NCBI RefSeq assembly: GCF_014640815.1
Contig: NZ_BMHM01000005.1
Location: forward strand, 242,702 to 306,701
Origin: Vreelandella lutescens
GTDB lineage: Bacteria; Pseudomonadota; Gammaproteobacteria; Pseudomonadales; Halomonadaceae
Reading direction: 5' to 3'
DNA length: 64,000 bases
Of this stretch, positions 9,719 to 18,695 are shown piece by piece (positions within the stretch are counted from its first letter, which is position 1; each line of letters begins with the position of its first letter). The position numbers and the translations under genes were made by a program. The notes under the pieces are model-generated. The model was not told where the DNA came from. It did not search any database and saw nothing but the letters and a program-made list of their open reading frames with translations.

Positions 9719-10390
9719 TTACCCCTCGACCTGCTGCCGTAGCAACAGTTCAACGCGCCGGTTGGCTGCTCGCCCTTCCGAGGTAGCGTTACTTTCCATG
9801 GGTTGGGTGTCGGCATAACCGACCGCCCGCATACGTGAAATGGCAATGCCTTGCCGCTCTAACTGGCGTACGACGGCAATGGCCCGCCCTGCCGACAGCT
9901 CCCAGTTTGATGGAAACCGCACCGTCGTAATGGGCACATTATCGGTATGGCCTTCAACGGAGATTTGACCATCAAACGTCTCTAGCACTGAGGAGAGCCG
10001 TTCTAACACAACTTGCCCTTGGGGCGTTAGTACATCATTCCCGCTGGGAAACAAAAGGCTGTCATCGATACGCAGTGTGACGCCCTCCTGCCCTTGCGAG
10101 ACGCTCACACCGGGGATATTGAGCCCTGCCATTTGTGGCTGCAAGCCATCGTGGCGAGGGTGGATACCGGTCGCCAAACTAGCCAACGGCAACGACATTA
10201 CGGCGCTGGCGGCACGCATGGCATCGCTGTCGCTCCCTTCACCGCCTCCTGGCGGTGTCAGCGCTAGCAGTAGTACAAACAGCGTGATAAGCAGCGTCAG
10301 TACATCTAAGTAACTGGTCAGCCAGCTTTCGTCGCTCTCGCCAGCAGCGGCGGGCAACTCTAGAGCGTGCCGTGAATCACGATCAAGCAT
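9719..10390 (-). CDS. Second flagellar stator, MotB/OmpA-type subunit
   Basis: A 223-residue MotB-family protein: one transmembrane helix at about 24-45 carrying the ion-carrying aspartate (Asp29 in SYLDVLTLLITLF), then a linker, then an OmpA-like peptidoglycan-binding domain at about 105-220 (ISVEGHTDNVPI ... NWELSAGRA ... GYADTQP ... NRRVELLL). It forms the peptidoglycan-anchored part of a stator with the preceding MotA-type gene, 4 bp away. Around the key aspartate it has LDV rather than the ADF/ADM of MotB, MotD or PomB, so the coupling ion cannot be read off. Shorter than the MotB at 29.9 kb (326). Confidence 0.85.
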   Translation of the reverse strand: MLDRDSRHALELPAAAGESDESWLTSYLDVLTLLITLFVLLLALTPPGGGEGSDSDAMRAASAVMSLPLASLATGIHPRHDGLQPQMAGLNIPGVSVSQGQEGVTLRIDDSLLFPSGNDVLTPQGQVVLERLSSVLETFDGQISVEGHTDNVPITTVRFPSNWELSAGRAIAVVRQLERQGIAISRMRAVGYADTQPMESNATSEGRAANRRVELLLRQQVEG

Positions 10391-10394
10391 GGCG

Positions 10395-11210
10395 CTACCC
10401 TTTTAGTGCAGAGCCTACATCAGGCCGCGGCTTCACGTTGGCGTCACGGATTTCATCGTTGTAATTGGCCACAAAAGAGTTGAGCGTCTCTTCAATAAAC
10501 GAGGGCAAACGGCGCTTGGTGATCAGTGAGATGCCTTCCAACACCATGTTCATGGTGATCAAGCGCTCCTCGGTGCGGCGCTCAAGCTTGACGGCAATGG
10601 GTTTGAACACAAGATTAGCCAATAAGATGCCGTAGAACGTGGTCAGCAGCGCCACCGCCATACGCGGCCCGATCACCTGCAGGTCGCCTGCATCCATGAC
10701 TTCGAGCATGTTGACCAACCCCACCAGGGTGCCAATCATGCCGAAGGCGGGTGCATAAGTCGCCATTGTTCGGAAAATTTGCGCTTCCGCATGCTCGCGA
10801 GCTTTCAGCCGCGCTATGCGCCAGCGCAACATGTCGAAAATTTCATCCTCTTTGGTATTAGCGATCACCAATTGGATGCCGGTACGCAAGAACGGATTGC
10901 GGGTGTGCTCAAGCTCGCGCTCTACCGCTCTAACGTCACCCTTAAACCAGAGCCGCGACATGGAGACCAGCTCATTGATGTCGTCCCGCACGTAGGTATT
11001 TTCACGGCGAAAAACTAACCCTACCAAACGCACTACCCGCAGCACTTCTTTAAGCGGGTAGCTGATAAACGTCGCCGCCAGCGTGCCGGTGATGACAATC
11101 GCGAGTCCTGGCAAATTAATAAAGCTTTCAGGCGACTCAGCGGTAAAGAACAACACGCTTACCAGCAGCAGCATGCTGGCAAAAATACCGATCAGCGTAG
11201 ATGGGTTCAT
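10395..11210 (-). CDS. Second flagellar stator, MotA/PomA-type subunit
   Basis: A 271-residue four-helix inner-membrane protein of the MotA/PomA family. The pore motif YAPAFGMIGTLVGLVNML and the following GPRMAVALLTTFYG helix, with their conserved prolines, are clear; the cytoplasmic loop between helices 2 and 3 is present. It resembles PomA/MotC more than the classical MotA at 30.9 kb. ATG 11210 is six bases after GGAG. It follows fliA by 39 bp and precedes its MotB-type partner by 4 bp, so the pair is likely transcribed with fliA. Whether it conducts sodium or protons is not determined. Confidence 0.85.
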   Translation of the reverse strand: MNPSTLIGIFASMLLLVSVLFFTAESPESFINLPGLAIVITGTLAATFISYPLKEVLRVVRLVGLVFRRENTYVRDDINELVSMSRLWFKGDVRAVERELEHTRNPFLRTGIQLVIANTKEDEIFDMLRWRIARLKAREHAEAQIFRTMATYAPAFGMIGTLVGLVNMLEVMDAGDLQVIGPRMAVALLTTFYGILLANLVFKPIAVKLERRTEERLITMNMVLEGISLITKRRLPSFIEETLNSFVANYNDEIRDANVKPRPDVGSALKG

Positions 11211-11249
11211 CAACGGCTCCTCGCCGGTTATAGATAGTGAATAAAGGGG

Positions 11250-11951
11250 TTAATCGTGTTCATGCAAACGGGCGCGCAAGCGGCTAACCGCCTGACTGTG
11301 CAGCTGGGATACCCGAGATTCGGTAACACCAAGCACCGCTCCCACTTCTTTTAAATTCATCTCTTCCTGGTAATACAGCGCCATTAACAACTTTTCACGC
11401 TCGGGCAGGGCCTCAATAGCTTCAATCAGCGTTTGCCGCTGCTGAGCATCCAGCAGCTGGTCAAAGAGACGATTGCCCGCATCATCCCCTGAGGGCTCAC
11501 CACCATCGGCCACTAACTCTTCAAAGGGCAGCAATTGGCCGCTATTGGTATCGTTGAGCAGCTGCTGATATTCACTCAGCGGCATCTCAAGCTCTCGCGC
11601 TACTTCACCCTCTTCCGGCGGGCGACCAAACCGTTGCTCCAAACGCCGTACCGCATCATCCACCGCCCGTGCGGAGCGGCGCACGCTACGGGGCAGCCAG
11701 TCTCGGGTGCGCAGCTCATCCATCATGGCACCCCGAATCCGCTGGCTAGCAAAGGTGGCAAACGTTGCCCCCTGGGCAGCATCAAAGCGGCCAAGCGCTT
11801 CCAGTAGCCCCACCATCCCCGCCTGGATCAGATCATCAAGTTCAATACTCGCGGGCAACCTTACCTGCAGCGTTAAGGCCTGACGTCTCACCAGTGGCAT
11901 GTATTGAGTTAACAGCTCACTCTGTTTGATCCTGCCTTGTGCTGTATACAT
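11250..11951 (-). CDS. fliA: RNA polymerase sigma factor FliA (sigma-28)
   Basis: Sigma-28 directs late flagellar transcription; it is held by FlgM until the hook is complete. The 233-residue protein shows region 2 (IELDDLIQAGMVGLLEAL, then FATFASQRIRGAMMDELR), region 3 (RRLEQRFGRPPEEGEVA) and region 4 with its helix-turn-helix (LKEVGAVLGVTESRVSQLHSQAV). GAGG lies seven bases before the ATG. Its likely targets in this window are the four promoters at 35371, 37271, 53387 and 61976. Confidence 0.96.
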   Translation of the reverse strand: MYTAQGRIKQSELLTQYMPLVRRQALTLQVRLPASIELDDLIQAGMVGLLEALGRFDAAQGATFATFASQRIRGAMMDELRTRDWLPRSVRRSARAVDDAVRRLEQRFGRPPEEGEVARELEMPLSEYQQLLNDTNSGQLLPFEELVADGGEPSGDDAGNRLFDQLLDAQQRQTLIEAIEALPEREKLLMALYYQEEMNLKEVGAVLGVTESRVSQLHSQAVSRLRARLHEHD

Positions 11952-11977
11952 CCTCGTGCCTCGCGGCTAAACGACCT

Positions 11978-12451
11978 TTACTGATAGTTCACTATCACCT
12001 GTAACCCTTGGACACGCACCGGGCGTTGGCCAGGCGAGAGCGCAAATCGAAAGTGCAGCGGCGCATTCGCCAGCATTCCTTCCAGAGCCGTGGTACTGCC
12101 ACGCATCCCTGACAGTGCCACGCAGCGCTCAGGATGACATAGCCATGCGTTGACAGGGGTGCTGGGCGGTGACTCAAAGCGCCATTGAATTCTCGACAGC
12201 GTCGCATTGCTAAGCGGGATGCCCGCTGGCGGCGCTATCGCCTGACTGTTGCTGGTGCGGTCACTCATCGCCACCATCACCCCTGGGGCTTGACTGCTCC
12301 AACTGCCTGGAGCTGCCTGTGCACCCAACGCTGCGATGGTAAAACTCAGCGTGACGACGACATTTGTCACTCTTTTTACTGTCAGCAACTTTGCGGCTTT
12401 TATCAACATCTGTAACACACATGGCATCATACGCTGGCACCTATGCTGCAT
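11978..12451 (-). CDS. flhE: Flagellar protein FlhE
   Basis: A periplasmic protein of the FlhE family, thought in Salmonella and E. coli to guard the flagellar export apparatus against proton leak. The C-terminus LQVIVNYQ, the WLCHPERCVALSG segment with two cysteines and the small size fit. A hydrophobic signal sequence (VTNVVVTLSFTIAALGAQA) sits after a long basic start. The frame is open to 12502; I chose ATG 12451, five bases after AAGGGG, and the ATG at 12409 is also possible. It sits between the unknown gene behind flhF and fliA, not directly behind flhA as in enterics. Confidence 0.72.
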   Translation of the reverse strand: MQHRCQRMMPCVLQMLIKAAKLLTVKRVTNVVVTLSFTIAALGAQAAPGSWSSQAPGVMVAMSDRTSNSQAIAPPAGIPLSNATLSRIQWRFESPPSTPVNAWLCHPERCVALSGMRGSTTALEGMLANAPLHFRFALSPGQRPVRVQGLQVIVNYQ

Positions 12452-12476
12452 CATTTCCCCTTCTGACAGCCCGTCG

Positions 12477-13076
12477 CTAACGCGCCAGCAATAGGAGTTC
12501 AATATCTAAATAGTGAGCGGCGGCATCGCGTAAATTATCGAGCAGCCCCTGACGCGGCAGATGCGGCTCGTGTAGTGCTAACAGTTGCCGGGGGCCGCCA
12601 TGGTCGCGCAGCTGGCGCAACACGCGATACATCGTGGCAAACGCCTCGGCATCGCTGCTGATCCATAACGCCCAGCGGGAGCGCTCCTTTGTTAACGCTG
12701 CCAACGATGGGCTGTCCGCCATCACCACTTGGATCTCCCAATCCTGCGGGTCTCCGGCCCACTGACGCCCTAGTGCAGACCACTGCCCCAGCCGCCCACG
12801 TACCTTATCCACTTGAGCCGCCCCTGCATGAGGCAACCCCACGACGACCAGCGGCCTTTTAGGACGCGGTGGCGTGACAGTGGCAGGCTCAGCGGCCGCC
12901 GCAATCGTCGGTGCCATGGCTTCTTGGGCGTGGGCAGCCGCTTCCTCGGCAGTGACGGCAGCCGCAGGAGCCGCCTCGTCACTTTCCACACCGCTGGGGT
13001 CTTCCTCTGCATCACGTTGCTGGCGCTGTAAGTCGGCCCACTTGCGCAGGCCCGCTGCCTGATCCTGACCACTCAT
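12477..13076 (-). CDS. Unrecognised protein encoded where flhG would be
   Basis: A 199-residue cytoplasmic protein with an acidic, Ala/Glu-rich low-complexity N-terminal half (about 1-70) and a folded C-terminal half. The folded part starts with a beta-strand and loop VVVGLPHAGAA, and a later strand reads WALWISSDAEAFATMYRVL. The position after flhF is that of FlhG/FleN, the MinD-like ATPase, and the strand pattern faintly recalls the later part of such a fold, but there is no Walker A (KGGxGKT). The ATG overlaps the flhF stop (ATGA), so translation is coupled to flhF. I cannot assign a function; an FlhF partner is a guess from context. Confidence 0.7.
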   Translation of the reverse strand: MSGQDQAAGLRKWADLQRQQRDAEEDPSGVESDEAAPAAAVTAEEAAAHAQEAMAPTIAAAAEPATVTPPRPKRPLVVVGLPHAGAAQVDKVRGRLGQWSALGRQWAGDPQDWEIQVVMADSPSLAALTKERSRWALWISSDAEAFATMYRVLRQLRDHGGPRQLLALHEPHLPRQGLLDNLRDAAAHYLDIELLLLAR

Positions 13077-15265
13077 ACGACGCCCTCCCGACTAACACTG
13101 CCAAGCTGGCGGATAGCATCGCGCGCCATCAGCACATGCGCCAACGCATCCAACAGCGCGGTGTCACGCCGCTTGCGCTGAGTCCCCAGCAAGCGCATCA
13201 AGTCCGCTCGTAGCGCTTGGGCATCGTCGTCTTCGGCACTATCTAAGTGACCGGCGACCGCCGCCGCCCCACTGGCCATCATCAGGCGAAGTTCGCTGCT
13301 CACCTCGCCACCATCCGCGTCCTTTAGCTGCTGCCACGCACGTTTGGTCAGCGCAGACAGCCCGTCGCTCTGTAGCTGAGTGATCAGCAGCGTCAAGACA
13401 TCGCTTCCTAAGTGGGCGGGCGTGAGCCAGTAGCGGCGTCCTATCCGCTTGGAAGATTCAGGATCACAAATATCACCCACCCAAGCCAGCACCGCATTAC
13501 CCGAGGCATCCTGGGCTTCTACATAAGCCGTGAATAACTGCACGCTCTGCCCACGGAAGCGAATGGCCACGCTGTGTGTCAATGTACTCTCTTGAAAGAG
13601 CGTACGCAGGGTACAACGCTCGCCTTGACAGTGTACTCGCTGGCTAGCGGGCACCGCACTGACCCAGGTCAGATGCTGCGCCGTTAACCATGCCACTGCG
13701 TCAGGTTCCGGCAACACAGGCAGTAGGTGTACCGCGATCTCCGTCGAGCAACGTGCTAAACGCGGCTGCCAACCCGCCGGTTGGCGATGCTGCAACCGGG
13801 TCAGCGCCAGCCAAGCGCCTTGATCATTGAGTGCTATATCCGGCATCGACCAGTCGCAGCCTCGCTCATTACGACGGGGAGACCACACCACCCCCATCGC
13901 GTCATGGGTAGCCTCGGTTCCTGTCAACAACTCGTCCAAGCGCTGGCTTTGCACGACGCTTGGTAACGCCGCAATATCCCACGCCGCTTCCAAACGATGA
14001 AAATCGGCAACCCGCTGACGCAGACGAATCAACACAGAGGAGAGTCTGCGCCCTTGGCCCAACACATCCCGCGACCAGCGGGGCAAGCTCATCGGTGCAG
14101 TAGCCGCCGGTGCGCCGCTGTGAGATGCGCGGGCCGATAGCGCTTGGTCGATCAGCGCTTGCGGTGTCGCAACGGCCATGTCTTCTGGCACCTGTTGGCC
14201 GTGGGAGCCAAACAGCACGCGCATGCCATGACGCATGACAATATCCAGGACGGGAGCAAGCCGGCCGGCCTCGTCCTGCTTAGTAATAATACAGTCGTCC
14301 AGCTCTGCGCCAGCGGCTCGCGCCGCCTGACGGTAACGCATCACGACTTCTTCCAGCGTTTCCGGCTGGCTGGCGGCGTTGAGTAGCAGCACCAGACGGA
14401 CGGTCGACTGACCTCCCTGCAAATGGGCGATTTGCTCAATCACCCGCTGGTCCCGTTGGCTCATCCCCACGGTGTCAATAATGACCCATTGCTTACCCTG
14501 CAGCCGACCCACCAGTTCATCAATGGGCTGCTCTACGTCCAGCGCGTACATGGGCGTATCCAACAGCCGTGCGTAGATACGTAGCTGCTCGTGGGCACCA
14601 ATCCGGAAGCTATCGGTCGTCACTAGCGCTACCGGGCGCGTGCCGTGGCGCATGACAAAGCGCGCGGCCAGCTTAGCGGTGGTGGTGGTTTTCCCCACGC
14701 CGGTTGGGCCAACCAACGCGACAATACCGGTCTGATCAAAAAAGCTGGCTTCGTGGTGCAGCACGTTTAGACGCGCCATTAGCTGTTCGCGCAGCCACGC
14801 CATCGCGGCGTCACTATTGCCTTCTGGCGTCATTAGCTCATCAGGCAGCGCTTCCAAGACTTCGCTGCTGAGCTCTGCGCTAAAACCAACCCGCGCCAGC
14901 AGTTGCTGACACTGCTCATAGGTGGTTTGGGTGCCGCGTTGGGGCTCGGCGACAGGCTGTCGGCGAGAGAGCAGTTCGCGCATATCCTGCATTTCCCGCA
15001 GCAGTCGCTCGCTCATTGCTTCTAGGGGGTCAGGCTGCTTAGGCAGCGAAAACGCAGGTACCGGAGCAGGCGTCACGCTGGCGGGCTGCGCAGGTACGCT
15101 GGGCGATGGGTCAAACTGGTCAACGGCATCGTCGGCCATGGCGAGAATTTCAACGCCGCCTTCAGTACGGCGGTTAGCAACGATCAATGCGTCGTCACCC
15201 AGCACTTCGCGCACTTGGCGCATTACGTCGCGGCTATTTGCTCCGACAAAACGTCTAACGCTCAT
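13073..15265 (-). CDS. flhF: SRP-type GTPase FlhF with long C-terminal extension
   Basis: FlhF is an SRP-family GTPase that places flagella at the pole in many bacteria. The N-terminal basic part (MSVRRFVGANSRDVMRQVR) and B domain are followed by the NG GTPase: Walker A GPTGVGKTT (186-194), TDSFRIGAHEQL, DTVGMSQRD and TKQDEAGRLAP, ending near residue 378. Usual FlhF proteins end there at 360-500 residues. This one continues to 730, adding about 350 residues I do not recognise, with several tryptophans and a small cysteine pair (HCQGERC). No stop or frameshift separates the parts. Downstream is the unknown gene at 12477, overlapping by 4 bases. Confidence 0.9.
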   Translation of the reverse strand: MSVRRFVGANSRDVMRQVREVLGDDALIVANRRTEGGVEILAMADDAVDQFDPSPSVPAQPASVTPAPVPAFSLPKQPDPLEAMSERLLREMQDMRELLSRRQPVAEPQRGTQTTYEQCQQLLARVGFSAELSSEVLEALPDELMTPEGNSDAAMAWLREQLMARLNVLHHEASFFDQTGIVALVGPTGVGKTTTTAKLAARFVMRHGTRPVALVTTDSFRIGAHEQLRIYARLLDTPMYALDVEQPIDELVGRLQGKQWVIIDTVGMSQRDQRVIEQIAHLQGGQSTVRLVLLLNAASQPETLEEVVMRYRQAARAAGAELDDCIITKQDEAGRLAPVLDIVMRHGMRVLFGSHGQQVPEDMAVATPQALIDQALSARASHSGAPAATAPMSLPRWSRDVLGQGRRLSSVLIRLRQRVADFHRLEAAWDIAALPSVVQSQRLDELLTGTEATHDAMGVVWSPRRNERGCDWSMPDIALNDQGAWLALTRLQHRQPAGWQPRLARCSTEIAVHLLPVLPEPDAVAWLTAQHLTWVSAVPASQRVHCQGERCTLRTLFQESTLTHSVAIRFRGQSVQLFTAYVEAQDASGNAVLAWVGDICDPESSKRIGRRYWLTPAHLGSDVLTLLITQLQSDGLSALTKRAWQQLKDADGGEVSSELRLMMASGAAAVAGHLDSAEDDDAQALRADLMRLLGTQRKRRDTALLDALAHVLMARDAIRQLGSVSREGVV

Positions 15266-15317
15266 GTTTCACCTGTTGCCAAAACGTGAAAGGCGGCTGC
15301 CTGTGTGCCCATGATCA

Positions 15318-17399
15318 TTAACGGCCACCTACCAGGGTGGTGACGCGCAGGGTTCGGTCATCGGGAATTTCCGCCTGAGACATCACCACTAAATGGCGTG
15401 TACGGCGACGCAGAAAGCGCGACAGCACTGCCCGCAGTGAGTGCTGAACAACCAGCACCGGCGCTTCCCCACTGCCTTCATGTTTCTCTAGCGCTTGCTG
15501 CGCCTGATTCATTAGCGTATCCGCTAGCCCTGGCTCCATCGCCCCGTTGCCGTTCATGGCTTGCATCAATACCTGCTCAAGCTGCGCATCCAGCCCCATC
15601 ACATTCAGCGTTTCCTGACCAGCAAACCACTGCTGCGTGATGGCACGCCCCAACGCAATGCGTACCAGTGCGGTGAGCTCGTTTGGATCTTTTTGCTGTC
15701 CCGCGTACTCCGCCAGCGTATCCAGCACGGTGCGCATATCGCGAATCGAGACATCTTCATCGAGAAGGTTCTGCAAAATACGCTGCAACACCGTGAGAGA
15801 GATGGCTTTGGGGACAACCTCTTCGACGAGCGTTTTTTGATCGTCTCCCAGTTTATCCAGCAGCTTTTGTACTTCTTGCCGACCTAGCATTTCGGGTGAG
15901 TGGCGATGCAGCAGATGGTTAAGATGCGTGGCAATCACCGTGCTTGCGTCGACCACCGTGTAACCATAGACCTGGGCATGCTCCCGCTGGTTAGCATCAA
16001 TCCATACCGCTGGCAGACCGAAGGCGGGGTCTTGCGTTGGCGTACCCTGGAGCTCACCAGACACTTGGCCTGGGTCAATGGCGAGCCATTTACCCGGCTG
16101 CGCATCGGCACGCCCAATCTCAGCTCCCTTCATGGAGAGCACATAGGTATTGGGTGGCAGCTCTAAATTATCGCGGATGTGCACCACGGGAGGCAGGAAG
16201 CCTACCTCTTGGGCAAACTTCTTACGCACGCTCTTGATTCGGGCAAGCAGTTCACCTTTTTGACGCGAATCCACCAGCGGAATCAAACGATGACCTACTT
16301 CCAGCCCCAGCGTATCTACCAGCTGTACATCTTCCCAACTGGCCTCGGGAGTCTCTTGCAGCTGCGGGGGCGCAGCGGAGATCTCCTCTTTTACTTGAGT
16401 TTGCTCTTTACGGCGAATCAGGTACCACGCTAACCCACCCAGCAGCGCGGTAAACACCAAGAAGACAAAGTTGGGCATGCCCGGCACCATGCCCAGCAGG
16501 CCCATCACCATCGCCGCCAGAATCATGACCTGAGGGTTCACGAACAGCTGGCTGATCATCTGCTGACCAACGTCCTGATCGGTATTTACGCGAGAAACAG
16601 TGACGCCTGCGGCGGTCGAAATGACCAAGGCGGGAATCTGTGCCACAAGGCCATCGCCAATCGTCAGCAATGTGTAAGTACGCGCGGCATCGGCAAAGCC
16701 CATGTCATGCTGCATCATACCAATCAGTAGGCCGCCAATAATATTGACCACCATGATGACCAAACCGGCGACGGCGTCGCCGCGGACGAATTTGCTGGCA
16801 CCGTCCATAGAGCCGTAGAAGTCCGCTTCTTGTGCGACTTCGGCACGGCGCTTTTTAGCGTCCTCTTCACCAATCAAGCCGGCATTCAGGTCGGCATCGA
16901 TCGCCATCTGCTTACCGGGCATGGCATCCAGCACAAAGCGAGCGCCGACTTCGGCAATCCGCCCGGCACCCTTAGTGATAACCATGAAGTTGATGATCAC
17001 CAGAATTAAGAAGACCACCAGACCCACCGCAAAGTTACCCCCCACCAGGAAGGTACCAAAGGCCTCGATCACCTTACCCGCGGCGTCTCCCCCTTCGTGG
17101 CCTTCCATGAGTACCACTCGGGTAGAGGCCACGTTAAGGGAGAGTCGCAGCAGCGTGGTAAACAGCAGTACCGCTGGAAAAGCAGCAAAATCGAGCGGCT
17201 TTTCAGCGAACATACTGACCAGCAGCACCATAATCGCCAGTGCAATATTAAAGGTAAACAGGAGATCAAGCGCGAACGGTGGAAGGGGCAGAATCATCAT
17301 GCCCAAAATCATTAAAATCAGCAGCGGGCCAGCGAGCAGCTTCATGCTCACGTCGTTCATCCAGGGTCGCTGATTGATCAACTGGCTTAAGCCTTTCAT
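15318..17399 (-). CDS. flhA: Flagellar export gate protein FlhA
   Basis: FlhA is the large ring of the flagellar type III export gate: about eight transmembrane helices (residues 20-340) followed by a cytoplasmic platform that docks chaperone-substrate pairs. The conserved FHIPEP segment (TTLLRLSLNVASTRVVL) and the loop GAGRIAEVGARFVLDAMPGK are clear. At 693 residues it matches E. coli FlhA (692). Its ATG overlaps the flhB stop by four bases, so the two are translationally coupled. Confidence 0.97.
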   Translation of the reverse strand: MKGLSQLINQRPWMNDVSMKLLAGPLLILMILGMMILPLPPFALDLLFTFNIALAIMVLLVSMFAEKPLDFAAFPAVLLFTTLLRLSLNVASTRVVLMEGHEGGDAAGKVIEAFGTFLVGGNFAVGLVVFLILVIINFMVITKGAGRIAEVGARFVLDAMPGKQMAIDADLNAGLIGEEDAKKRRAEVAQEADFYGSMDGASKFVRGDAVAGLVIMVVNIIGGLLIGMMQHDMGFADAARTYTLLTIGDGLVAQIPALVISTAAGVTVSRVNTDQDVGQQMISQLFVNPQVMILAAMVMGLLGMVPGMPNFVFLVFTALLGGLAWYLIRRKEQTQVKEEISAAPPQLQETPEASWEDVQLVDTLGLEVGHRLIPLVDSRQKGELLARIKSVRKKFAQEVGFLPPVVHIRDNLELPPNTYVLSMKGAEIGRADAQPGKWLAIDPGQVSGELQGTPTQDPAFGLPAVWIDANQREHAQVYGYTVVDASTVIATHLNHLLHRHSPEMLGRQEVQKLLDKLGDDQKTLVEEVVPKAISLTVLQRILQNLLDEDVSIRDMRTVLDTLAEYAGQQKDPNELTALVRIALGRAITQQWFAGQETLNVMGLDAQLEQVLMQAMNGNGAMEPGLADTLMNQAQQALEKHEGSGEAPVLVVQHSLRAVLSRFLRRRTRHLVVMSQAEIPDDRTLRVTTLVGGR

Positions 17400-18562
17400 G
17401 GTTGCGCCTCATTGCCATCGGCACGACGGCCGGGACTTTCCATTTCCGGGGGAACCGGTAAATTATCGGGAGTGGGGGGCACCTCGCCTCCTTGTTGTGC
17501 AACGTGCTTCAGGCGGTAGGCCCAGGCCATCACTTCAGCCACGGCGGTGTACAGCTCTGCAGGCACTTCGGCCTCTAAGTCGACATGATGATACAGGGCA
17601 CGGGCTAAAGGCGCTGCTTCCAATCGCGGCACGCCCGCCTCTTGGCCAATCTCACGAATCCGAGCCGCCACGGCATCGGCCCCTTTTGCGACTAGCCGTG
17701 GAGCGCCCATGCGGCCCTCCTGATACACCAGCGCCACCGCATAATGCGTCGGGTTGGTAATGATGACATCCGCTTCAGGGACTTTACTCATCATGCGTCC
17801 ACGCGCCATGGCTTGCTGCTGTTGGCGAATGCGCCCTTTAACGTGGGGGTCACCCTCGGAATCTTTATGCTCTCGTTTGACCTCTTCTTTGGTCATACGC
17901 AGCTGTTTCGCGTTATTCCACAGCTGAAACGGTACATCAATCAGGATCACCACGATTAATGACAGGACGATAAGCCCTGCCGCGAGCGCCGCCATATTCA
18001 GCGCGCTGACCAATGCCTGCTGTACAGGCTGATCCATCAGCCCCAAAAACTTGCCAATATTAAAATATAAAAAGCTAAACGCGACGCTTCCCACCAGCAC
18101 CGACTTGGCAATGGCTTTCGCCAGTTCCGCCAGCGCCTGGGCAGAAAACAGTCGTTTTAAGCCTTTAATAGGGTTCAACTTTGAGAATTTAGGCTGCAGC
18201 GATTTTGAGGAAATTAGCCAGCCCCCCAGCAGTGCGGGTGCCACCAATGCTATCACCGTGAACAGTAAAAACAGCGGAAGCATTGCGATCAGGGTGCGCT
18301 GGCCAAGGTCCAGCGCATTGACCAGCATCGGCGTACTTTCCATGGCATGGCGACGCTCAAACAAAAAGGCCTGCTCCATGACCATACCCAGCTGGTTGTA
18401 GAGCATCTGCCCCATGCTCCATAAACCAATCACGCCCCCAAGCAGCATCATAAAGGTCGTCAGCTCTCGGGACCTAGGCACCTGCCCCTCTTCCCGCGCT
18501 TTATCCAAGCGCCTGGGCGTGGCCTCTTCGGTTTTTTCCTGGTCGCTGTCGTTATCGGCCAT
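17396..18562 (-). CDS. flhB: Flagellar export switch protein FlhB
   Basis: FlhB switches export from rod/hook to filament substrates through self-cleavage of its C-terminal domain. The 388-residue protein has four membrane helices (about 30-210) and the autocleavage motif NPTH at 270-273, cut between Asn270 and Pro271. The C-terminal domain (AVALVYQEG ... LYTAVAEVMAWAYRLK) ends in a proline-rich tail. It heads the flhB-flhA pair; a hairpin and about 130 bp separate it from cheZ. A free copy of its C-domain is encoded at 32956. Confidence 0.97.
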   Translation of the reverse strand: MADNDSDQEKTEEATPRRLDKAREEGQVPRSRELTTFMMLLGGVIGLWSMGQMLYNQLGMVMEQAFLFERRHAMESTPMLVNALDLGQRTLIAMLPLFLLFTVIALVAPALLGGWLISSKSLQPKFSKLNPIKGLKRLFSAQALAELAKAIAKSVLVGSVAFSFLYFNIGKFLGLMDQPVQQALVSALNMAALAAGLIVLSLIVVILIDVPFQLWNNAKQLRMTKEEVKREHKDSEGDPHVKGRIRQQQQAMARGRMMSKVPEADVIITNPTHYAVALVYQEGRMGAPRLVAKGADAVAARIREIGQEAGVPRLEAAPLARALYHHVDLEAEVPAELYTAVAEVMAWAYRLKHVAQQGGEVPPTPDNLPVPPEMESPGRRADGNEAQP

Positions 18563-18614
18563 GATGTCATCCGGCTAGCGAGTGGTCGGTTGACCAAAAT
18601 AAGGCATACCATAA

Positions 18615-18642
18615 GCTCAGCCGCCCTAAAGGACGGCTGAGC
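18615..18642. terminator. Hairpin between cheZ and flhB
   Basis: GCTCAGCCG and CGGCTGAGC form a long stem around a short loop, with one mispair near the top. It lies between the cheZ stop and the flhB start. There is no good T-run on the minus strand, so it may only attenuate transcription or mark an mRNA end between the che and flh sections. Confidence 0.4.
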
Positions 18643-18695
18643 GGAGGTCTTATTTTGCCAGATGCGGCGACTTACAATGTGCTAATAACCCGGCA

